Assembly (NCBI GenBank): GCA_021805955.1
Contig: JAJZDO010000125.1
Span: 1-12,330, forward strand
Direction of reading: 5' to 3'
DNA length: 12,330 nt
Source: Acidobacteriota bacterium
GTDB lineage: Bacteria > Acidobacteriota > Terriglobia > Terriglobales > Acidobacteriaceae
Positions 1 through 7,085 of the stretch are shown in pieces; position 1 is the first letter of the stretch, and each line of letters begins with the position of its first letter. Under the pieces are notes generated by a model. That model was not told the DNA's origin. It made no database searches and saw nothing but the letters and a program-made list of their open reading frames with translations. The position numbers and the translations under genes were made by a program.

Positions 1-449
1 AAGCGGTGACGCGCGAGGAACTCTTCGGCAAAGGTCTGTGGGATGTTGTTTCGACCGAGCGGCAACAGCACTTGCGCGCCTATCTGGACGATGAAGCGTT
101 CTTTGCAGATCTTCCCGTCTTTCCCGATGCGCGAGAGGTGCTGGAAGATCTGTCTAGCCGCTTCGATCTGTTCATCGCGACGCAGGCCATGTCAGTGCCC
201 AGTTCGTTTCGCGCCAAATATCAGTGGCTGCAAAAACATTTCCCGTTTCTTCCGCCTTCTCGATACGTTTACTGCGGCGACAAGGGAATTCTGCGTGCGG
301 ATTATCTGATTGACGATCTTCCGCGAAACCTGATGCGCTTCGAAGGCAAAGGGATTCTCTACTCCGCTCCGCACAACATGACAGTGACCGGCTTCGATCG
401 CGTGAACAACTGGCGCGAAGTGGCCGCGTATTTTCGCGCGATAGCATAG
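1..449 (+). CDS. 5'(3')-deoxyribonucleotidase-like HAD phosphatase, 3' part of gene
   Basis: The reading frame is open from the left edge of the window to the TAG at 447-449, so the true start lies upstream. The GTG at 6 is internal, because the N-terminal HAD loop (DxDxV with the nucleophile Asp) is missing and must be encoded off the edge. What remains matches the C-terminal two thirds of the NT5C family (PF06941). Counting from the GTG, it has a TQAM segment at 59-62 (HAD motif II position), CGDK at 90-93 with the motif III lysine, and LIDDLPRN at 101-108 with the acidic motif IV pair. These residues hold phosphate and Mg2+ in HAD phosphatases. The likely activity is dephosphorylation of (deoxy)nucleoside monophosphates in the cytosol. 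Bacterial members are often poorly characterised, so the substrate is an inference. The family assignment is fairly sure; the gene is partial only because of the window edge. Confidence 0.8.
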   Translation, partial: AVTREELFGKGLWDVVSTERQQHLRAYLDDEAFFADLPVFPDAREVLEDLSSRFDLFIATQAMSVPSSFRAKYQWLQKHFPFLPPSRYVYCGDKGILRADYLIDDLPRNLMRFEGKGILYSAPHNMTVTGFDRVNNWREVAAYFRAIA

Positions 450-498
450 CAGCTCGCGTTAGCCAGATGCGCGTGTGAGCAGCTAAACTCATCTGCGC

Positions 499-503
499 GG
501 AGG
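499..503 (+). promoter_or_regulatory. Ribosome binding site selecting a TTG start
   Basis: GGAGG lies 7 bases before the TTG at 511 and sets the start of the methylmalonyl-CoA mutase gene. The nearer ATG at 504 is in another frame and meets a stop after four codons. No ATG occurs in frame before the conserved part of the protein. Confidence 0.7.
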
Positions 504-510
504 ATGCGCT

Positions 511-2076
<1,566 letters not shown>

Positions 2077-2168
2077 CCTGCGTGCCAGGACGACCCAAGC
2101 TGTGCGCGGACCAATCGCGGAACAAGTACGTCATTCAACTGCACCCGAGCGATGGCCGTAATACTCCG

Positions 2169-2262
2169 TCATGTACTGATCGCGCTGCGAATAAACGGCG
2201 CGGAAAGATGGATGTCGAGAATAAACAATGCCATCGCTGAGTGCGCACAGCCGCTCGATGCT
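2169..2262 (-). pseudogene. Decayed N-terminal fragment, TMEM175-like (DUF1211) channel
   Basis: The 2077-2308 gap has no intact gene. On the minus strand, one frame from 2262 reads SIERLCALSDGI, and the overlapping frame then reads AMALFILDIHLSAP before a stop at 2169. Bacterial TMEM175-family potassium channels begin with an R..AFSDGVFA-type motif followed by an hydrophobic AxTLLVLDI segment. The two pieces fit that order if a short stretch between them was lost with a frameshift. The bases GATGGCAT sit exactly at the junction, and in an intact gene both 'SDGI' and 'AMAL' could be written with that octamer. Slippage between two copies would produce the present sequence. Everything after about residue 35 is gone. 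This rests on remembered motifs only; chance similarity over so short a stretch is possible. Confidence 0.35.
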
Positions 2263-2308
2263 GCATCCCGGAATCTGCCTGTAGAGCGGAGCGCTTCCAG
2301 GACGAGAC

Positions 2309-2506
2309 CTACTTCAGCAGTTCGTCGAGTTTGGATTTGGGGTTGCGCTGGAGGCGCCAGATGCCAAGGACGATAAGAACGGGCCCGAGGATCAGTTCCA
2401 TCCATGTTTGCCAGTGTCCGGGGCGAATCTGGTATAGTTTCCAGCCTTCGTAGAGCGCGAAAACGCCGACAAGGATCGCGAGAATGCCGCGCAATTTATC
2501 GTTCAT
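2309..2506 (-). CDS. Small two-helix membrane protein, function unknown
   Basis: This 65-residue protein starts MNDKLRGIL. I chose the ATG at 2506 over the in-frame ATG at 2518 because GGAG at 2516-2513 lies 6 bases before it, whereas the upstream ATG has no ribosome binding site. Two hydrophobic stretches of about 18-20 residues are visible: the first from LRGILAILV to the WKLY segment, the second in LILGPVLIVLGIWRL. They are separated by a short loop with Trp and His (RPGHWQTW). A basic and polar tail ending KLDELLK follows, probably cytoplasmic. It is flanked on one side by the putative TMEM175 relic and on the other by the divergently transcribed gcvT. I recognise no family. The intact frame, the hydrophobic pattern and the ribosome binding site argue that it is real. 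Confidence 0.65.
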   Translation of the reverse strand: MNDKLRGILAILVGVFALYEGWKLYQIRPGHWQTWMELILGPVLIVLGIWRLQRNPKSKLDELLK

Positions 2507-2614
2507 AGCCAACTCCATCCAAGAGGTCGATTTTCATGCTATCGCAGTCGGATGCTGTTTGGCCCACACATCAACTGCAAACTTGTCGACGAGTGACCGA
2601 AGATTGACTGAGAA

Positions 2615-2644
2615 TTGACCGCGACGGAGGGATCAACCTATCGT
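2615..2644 (+). promoter_or_regulatory. Candidate promoter of gcvT
   Basis: TTGACC at 2615-2620 and TATCGT at 2639-2644 are separated by 18 bases, ending 37 bases before the gcvT start. A second TTGAC occurs 11 bases upstream at 2604. The -35 is good, the -10 is weak (4 of 6), so this is tentative. Confidence 0.3.
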
Positions 2645-2681
2645 CAAACAGGATGCTGCAATTGGAAGATGAGGACGCGCA

Positions 2682-3815
2682 ATGGCTGAAGAGACGGGGA
2701 CGTTAAAAAAGACCGCGTTGAACGCGATGCACCGGGCGCTCAAAGCGAAGATGGTGGATTTTGGCGGCTGGGAGATGCCGGTAGAGTATTCGGGCCTGAT
2801 CTCCGAGCACCTGGCCGTACGCACCGGGGTAGGATTGTTCGATGTTTCACACATGGGCGAGATTCAGTTTCGCGGCCCGGCTTCGCTCGATGCGGTGCAG
2901 CGGATCACGATGAATGACGCCTCGCGCCTCGAGATCGGCCAGGCTCAGTACTCAGCTCTGCTGACACCGGAGGGTACGTTTGTGGATGATATTCTGGTCC
3001 ACAAACTGAGCGAGAACGACTATCTGCTGGTGGTCAACGCCGGAACCAAGGACAAGGACTACGCATGGATCCGCTCCCAGGTTGGCGCCATGCACGGCAT
3101 CCACATCAGTGACTACTCCAGCTACTATTCGCAGCTTGCGATTCAGGGGCCGCGCGCGCTTGAAACCCTGCAAAAGCTCACCCAGACCGATCTGACAGCC
3201 ATCAAAAATTACCGCTTCACTCACGGTCAGGTCGCTGGAGTCCACAACACGCTCATCGCGCGCACCGGCTACTCCGGCGAAGATGGCTTTGAAATATATA
3301 TCCCTTCTGACGTGGCGACGACGGAAAAGGTCTGGAAGGAGCTGCTGGAAGCCGGGGCCGAGTTCGGCATTTTGCCCTGCGGCCTGGGCGCGCGCAACAC
3401 GCTGCGCCTTGAAGCGGGCATGCCGCTCTACGGCCACGAAATCTCCGACGTGACCACTCCGCTCGAAGCGGGTCTGGAACGCTGGCTTAAGCTCGACAAA
3501 CCCAGCGACTTTATCGGTCGCGCGACATTGCAAGCTCTCAAGGACGCGGGAGGACCTGCCAACAAACTCGTCGGTCTGGAGATGGTCGAGCGAGGAATCG
3601 CGCGCGACAACTACCCGGTGCTCAACGAAGCTGGCGACCAGATTGGTACAGTCACCAGCGGCTCGCCCGCGCCCTTCCTCAAAACCAACATCGCTTACGC
3701 CTACGTGCCCAAGGCCGTCGCCGAAAGCAAAGAAGATGTCTTCATCCAGGTGCGCGCCAACCGCGTCCGCGCCCGTCAAGTGGCTACGCCGTTCTACAAG
3801 CGCGCGAAAAAATAA
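2682..3815 (+). CDS. gcvT: Aminomethyltransferase, glycine cleavage system T-protein
   Basis: This 377-residue protein is of usual family length. It transfers the methylene group from aminomethyl-lipoyl H-protein to tetrahydrofolate, releasing ammonia, in the cytosolic glycine cleavage complex. Landmarks in order are the folate-domain start DFGGWEMPVEY (26-36), FDVSHMGE (53-60), the VDD at 101-103 matching the catalytic/folate-binding Asp of the E. coli enzyme, RTGYSGEDGFE (194-204) and GLGARNTLRLEAGMPLYG (234-251). In the last block most homologues have ARDT where this has ARNT (Asn239), a conservative change. The start ATG has GAGGA 6 bases upstream (2671-2675). Downstream there is no gcvH or gcvP, unlike the common gcvT-H-P operon; the next gene is a sugar-type regulator after about 150 bases. 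The identity is essentially certain. Confidence 0.96.
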   Translation: MAEETGTLKKTALNAMHRALKAKMVDFGGWEMPVEYSGLISEHLAVRTGVGLFDVSHMGEIQFRGPASLDAVQRITMNDASRLEIGQAQYSALLTPEGTFVDDILVHKLSENDYLLVVNAGTKDKDYAWIRSQVGAMHGIHISDYSSYYSQLAIQGPRALETLQKLTQTDLTAIKNYRFTHGQVAGVHNTLIARTGYSGEDGFEIYIPSDVATTEKVWKELLEAGAEFGILPCGLGARNTLRLEAGMPLYGHEISDVTTPLEAGLERWLKLDKPSDFIGRATLQALKDAGGPANKLVGLEMVERGIARDNYPVLNEAGDQIGTVTSGSPAPFLKTNIAYAYVPKAVAESKEDVFIQVRANRVRARQVATPFYKRAKK

Positions 3816-3900
3816 GCCGTGGTCTTAAGCAGTAAAGCTTTTGAAAGAAAGAACGAAAGTTTTTGGAGAGGAGCAGTGTGGAGGGTCTTCTTTGATTCGG

Positions 3901-3929
3901 GTGTCAAAGAGTAGATATTCCGGTACAAT
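3901..3929 (+). promoter_or_regulatory. Candidate promoter of the ROK regulator gene
   Basis: TACAAT at 3924-3929 is a 5-of-6 match to the -10 box. Exactly 17 bases upstream, GTGTCA at 3901-3906 is a 4-of-6 match to TTGACA. Initiation would be expected around 3936, some 35 bases before the ATG at 3970. No clear terminator for gcvT was seen between 3816 and 3900, although an A/T-rich stretch around 3836-3866 is present. Confidence 0.45.
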
Positions 3930-3945
3930 TGATCTCCACAGATCA
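3930..3945. promoter_or_regulatory. Perfect palindrome at the start point, probable ROK operator
   Basis: TGATCT-CCAC-AGATCA is a perfect inverted repeat with 6-base arms and a 4-base centre. It begins one base after the -10 box and covers the expected transcription start. A dimeric repressor bound there would block the promoter, so autoregulation by the ROK protein encoded next is the natural inference. I did not find the same sequence upstream of the permease or hydrolase genes. Confidence 0.45.
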
Positions 3946-3969
3946 CGAAATTTAAGTTGACGCACACTT

Positions 3970-5220
3970 ATGACAAAAAAATCCTCCCGATCCACAGGGC
4001 ATCGCCCTCATTTACGCTCGAATACCAACCAAACCACGACCGCGACACCACAGACCATTCGTCACGTCAACCGTTCGATCCTGCTGAACCTGATCCGGCT
4101 ACGCCAGCCGGTTTCTCGCGCCGAACTCTCTCGCATCACGGGTATGCACCGTAGCAATATCTCAGTAATTGTCGAGGAACTGGTTTCCGAGGGCCTCCTC
4201 CGCGAGGAGCGCTCTAAACCTGTCGGCAGAGGGCGTGTGCCATTTTTTCTCTATGTCAGCGAAGATTCTGTTTATGTTCTGGGCGTAAATTTGCGGGTTT
4301 CTGAGACAAAGATTGCGTTGGGGCAATTGAGCGGAAAGATCGAGAAACTCGCGTCGTTTGACACGCCGAAAGACCCAAAGCTTTTTGTACAAATGCTCGA
4401 TCGGGAGATCCGCCGTCTGCTGATGACTGTCCGGCCAAGTCTCAGGAAGTCCGTACGCAACCTGATTGTGAGCGTGCCGGGACATATTCACTCTAAAACG
4501 CAAGGCGATGTTTGGATACCGGCGCTTCCCGCTTATTCAGGGTTCTCCCTGCGAGCAGCCATTGAGGATAAAACCGGGATTTCGACCGACGTAATGAATA
4601 ATGCGAGCTTAGGCGCACTCGCCGAGATGTGGCTGGAAGAGATGCAGCATGTCGATCTGAAGGATTTTATCTTTCTTGTGATCGGCGATGTTGGCACCGG
4701 TTCAGGTCTAATTTTTCATCACCATTTGTATCTTGGACACGATCTCACATTCGCCGGGGAATTTGGCCACATGGTGATCGATCCGGCAGGCCCCAAATGC
4801 GCCTGCGGCAAGAAAGGCTGCTGGCAGCTTTATGTATGTGACCGTGCCACATGGGAGCGCTATCAACCAGCCGAGCGATTCACCTCTGCCGTTTTTCAGA
4901 AATTTTTGCAAGGAGTAAAGGACCGCGAACCTCGAGCTATTGCAGCCTTACGCGAAACCGCCAAGTATCTAGCCTTGGGAATATCCAACATCTCCCAGGC
5001 ACTGAACCCAGAGGTTATTATATTCGGCGGTGAGATCACGGGTGTGTGGGATATCCTTCAGCCGGAGATCACCAAGCATTTGTCCAGATTGAATACCAGA
5101 ACTGCTATCCGACCGGCAAAAGACAATATGGATCAACTTTTTCTGCAAGGAGCCATTCATCTCGGATTGCGGAAGATCTTCGATCCGCCAACGATGGGTC
5201 TTGCAATGCCCAAATCCTGA
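3970..5220 (+). CDS. ROK-family transcriptional regulator (NagC/XylR-like)
   Basis: This 416-residue protein has an N-terminal winged helix-turn-helix of the MarR-like kind (about 30-85, with SRAELSRITG at 49-58 and SNISVIVEELV at 62-72). A ROK sugar-kinase-fold domain follows. The zinc-binding part is intact: His267 in GEFGH, then Cys277, Cys279 and Cys284 in CACGKKGC. The position usually Glu after GC-x is Gln286. The region that in ROK kinases carries the catalytic Asp (NDA) reads NNAS at 210-213, so kinase activity is not expected. The protein should be a DNA-binding sensor of a sugar or sugar phosphate. The ATG at 3970 is the only in-frame start before the HTH, but no ribosome binding site precedes it. 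The first 28 residues are polar, Thr/Ser/Arg-rich and probably disordered. Codon use is more A/T-rich than in gcvT or mcmA1. It precedes a sugar permease by 149 bases. Confidence 0.9.
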   Translation: MTKKSSRSTGHRPHLRSNTNQTTTATPQTIRHVNRSILLNLIRLRQPVSRAELSRITGMHRSNISVIVEELVSEGLLREERSKPVGRGRVPFFLYVSEDSVYVLGVNLRVSETKIALGQLSGKIEKLASFDTPKDPKLFVQMLDREIRRLLMTVRPSLRKSVRNLIVSVPGHIHSKTQGDVWIPALPAYSGFSLRAAIEDKTGISTDVMNNASLGALAEMWLEEMQHVDLKDFIFLVIGDVGTGSGLIFHHHLYLGHDLTFAGEFGHMVIDPAGPKCACGKKGCWQLYVCDRATWERYQPAERFTSAVFQKFLQGVKDREPRAIAALRETAKYLALGISNISQALNPEVIIFGGEITGVWDILQPEITKHLSRLNTRTAIRPAKDNMDQLFLQGAIHLGLRKIFDPPTMGLAMPKS

Positions 5221-5254
5221 TTCCATAGGTTTGCGTGATTGAAAGCGAAGAAGG

Positions 5255-5273
5255 ATTTTCCTAAATAGAAAAT
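5255..5273. repeat. A/T-rich inverted repeat between regulator and permease
   Basis: ATTTTC-CTAAATA-GAAAAT has perfect 6-base arms and a 7-base centre, located 35 bases after the ROK stop and about 97 bases before the permease start. Operators of ROK proteins such as NagC and Mlc are A/T-rich palindromes of similar span, so this could be an operator for the permease. It could equally be a weak terminator, followed by TTTCTTTT. It differs in sequence from the palindrome at 3930-3945. I saw no convincing promoter for the permease. Confidence 0.35.
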
Positions 5274-5369
5274 TTCTTTTATGCAGACTGAGATATTCGG
5301 CCATGATGGATACCAAAGATAGTTTCATAGCATCTGCGAAACAACAGACATGGTGAGTAAGATCCTATA

Positions 5370-6686
5370 GTGAGCAGAGCCATGGCAATTTTCGATGACC
5401 GACACAGGAATCGACTCACATTGATGTTGGTGACTGCGCTCTTCTTTCTATGGGGCCTGCAGGGATCTATGAATGACATCCTGATCCCCTACCTCAAGTC
5501 AATCTTCAATCTGAGTTATTCTCGCGCGATGCTTGTGCAGGCCAGCTTCTTCTGCGCATATTTTTTCTTCGCTATTCCAGCCGGGCACTGCCTGGAACGT
5601 TGCGGCTACAAACGCATGATGGTAGCTGGACTCACGATGATGGGCACAGGGTCTTTGGTGTTGGTCATTGCTGCGAGCATGGCGTCATTCGTCGTTTTCC
5701 TTGGGGCTTTCAGCGCATTGGCAGCTGGAATCACGATGCTGCAAGTCAGCGCAAATCCCTATATCGCTACATTGGGACCAGAGGCTACGGCGTCCAGTCG
5801 GCTAAGTTTGGCCCAGGGCTTCAACTCACTGGGAACTACGATTTCTCCCTATCTGGGTGGGTTGTTCATTCTGCGTACTGTCGTGGGAGACAAGGATGAA
5901 GTTATTCGCATGTCCGCAGCAGGGCTTCATGCTTATCGCCTGCACAGCGCAGCAGCCGTTAAGTCGCCCTATATGGCGCTGGCAATTTGCATATTTCTCT
6001 TTGCAATTTTTATGACTCAATGGAGATTTCCAAGTCTTCCTGCACCACAAAAATACGGGGTGGCTCTGACAAACGAATCCAGAAACCGCAAATGGTGGTG
6101 CAAACGAAACTTTATTGGAGGCACGATAGGAATTTTTCTGTATGTCGGATCGGAAGTAGCGATCGGAAGTTTTCTGGTGAATTATCTTACGCGTCCGGAG
6201 ATCGGAGGCATCACCGAGCGAATTGCGTCGGTATATGTCTCGCTATATTGGGGCGGTGCCATGATTGGCAGGTTCCTCGGCACCGGTCTATTCAGAAAAC
6301 TGCAACCGGGAAATGTATTGGGCATCGCCGCCATCGCCGCATGCTCGCTGATTTGCATTTCCATGGCGAGTTCCTACGCCTTTGCCATGTGGAGCATTGT
6401 CCTTGTCGGCCTGTTCAATTCTGTGATGTTTCCGGGGATCTTCACACTGGCAATCCGCGGGCTTGGCCCATTTACGCCAAGGGCCTCCGGCATCCTGATT
6501 ACGGCGATCTCCGGCGGAGCGGTCATCCCATTGCTGCAGGGTATTCTGGCTGACCACATTGGCGTCCATTACGCGTTCTTGTTGCCCGCCTTCTGCTACC
6601 TGTACATCGCCTTGTATGCTTTCAGCGAAACGCAAGTCGATCTTAGTTTGCCCCAGCAGATGCAACCAAATCGGTCTTCGGGATGA
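5370..6686 (+). CDS. Sugar:H+ symporter, MFS, FucP/NagP-type (FHS family)
   Basis: This 438-residue inner-membrane protein has about 12 hydrophobic segments. The first helix LFFLWGLQGSMNDILIPYLK (24-43) is the signature of the fucose/glucose-galactose/N-acetylglucosamine permeases, including Asp36, which corresponds to the proton/substrate Asp46 of E. coli FucP. Further family blocks are PAGHCLERCGYK (70-81), LQVSANPY (124-131) and LGPEATASSRLSLAQGFNSLG (135-155, given here by ends). The second functional acid of FucP (Glu135) is replaced by Gln125, as in the NagP/glucose-type members, so fucose should not be assumed. The GTG at 5370 and the ATG at 5382 are both possible starts; neither has a good ribosome binding site. 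It probably forms a regulon, perhaps an operon, with the preceding ROK gene. It imports a monosaccharide whose identity is not fixed by the sequence. Confidence 0.87.
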   Translation: MSRAMAIFDDRHRNRLTLMLVTALFFLWGLQGSMNDILIPYLKSIFNLSYSRAMLVQASFFCAYFFFAIPAGHCLERCGYKRMMVAGLTMMGTGSLVLVIAASMASFVVFLGAFSALAAGITMLQVSANPYIATLGPEATASSRLSLAQGFNSLGTTISPYLGGLFILRTVVGDKDEVIRMSAAGLHAYRLHSAAAVKSPYMALAICIFLFAIFMTQWRFPSLPAPQKYGVALTNESRNRKWWCKRNFIGGTIGIFLYVGSEVAIGSFLVNYLTRPEIGGITERIASVYVSLYWGGAMIGRFLGTGLFRKLQPGNVLGIAAIAACSLICISMASSYAFAMWSIVLVGLFNSVMFPGIFTLAIRGLGPFTPRASGILITAISGGAVIPLLQGILADHIGVHYAFLLPAFCYLYIALYAFSETQVDLSLPQQMQPNRSSG

Positions 6687-7085
6687 GAGGCAAAATCAAC
6701 TGCATCTTCCCGGAGACCTTTGATTCAGTGAGGAAGAGACGCAGGAGCAAAGTGAGTCGACTCCGGAAATTCAGACAGCAAACTGCCTGCGGTCGCCGTG
6801 TCCGTGGAGAAGTGGCCGGACGAGTTCTATCCCGAGAGATCAGGCAACGCGGGAAAAGATAGGGCGTTGAGCTCCGAGGAACGGCTCAACTGCGGCTTGA
6901 AACAGGCCATCGAAACACGCGTGCCCTGCCGAACCGACAACAAACTGAATCAGGCTGCGACCAACCACAAGATGCAATCGAAATGAATCCGAAAGAATCC
7001 AAGCCTTCTTCGAAGATCCAATCGTTGCTTATGTCTGCATTTCAGTATTCTCGGGTCGAATCAATAAAACCATGGCCGTCTTTGG
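6687..7085. other. Gene-free gap between convergent genes
   Basis: About 400 bases separate the stops of the permease and the minus-strand hydrolase. A 62-codon plus-strand frame at 6798-6986 resembles nothing I know and lacks a ribosome binding site. Two perfect 10-base palindromes occur, GAGTCGACTC at 6754-6763 and TCTTCGAAGA at 7007-7016, and a direct repeat GAATCC-GAAA-GAATCC at 6985-7000. Neither palindrome is followed by a T-run, so no terminator is called. Confidence 0.4.

Noticed and set aside
2519..2681. Glycine riboswitch upstream of gcvT
   Set aside because: I looked for the conserved glycine aptamer core and paired stems in the leader and saw none; the gap is short and has only a weak promoter-like pair.
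2952..3779. 275-codon minus-strand open frame within gcvT
   Set aside because: It mirrors gcvT codons and shows no family features; gcvT is unambiguous.
6798..6986. 62-codon frame in the convergent gap
   Set aside because: No ribosome binding site, no recognisable similarity, and low-complexity polar composition; probably chance.
6754..7016. Two 10-base palindromes as terminators for the convergent genes
   Set aside because: Stems are only 5 pairs with no loop and no T-run follows on either strand.
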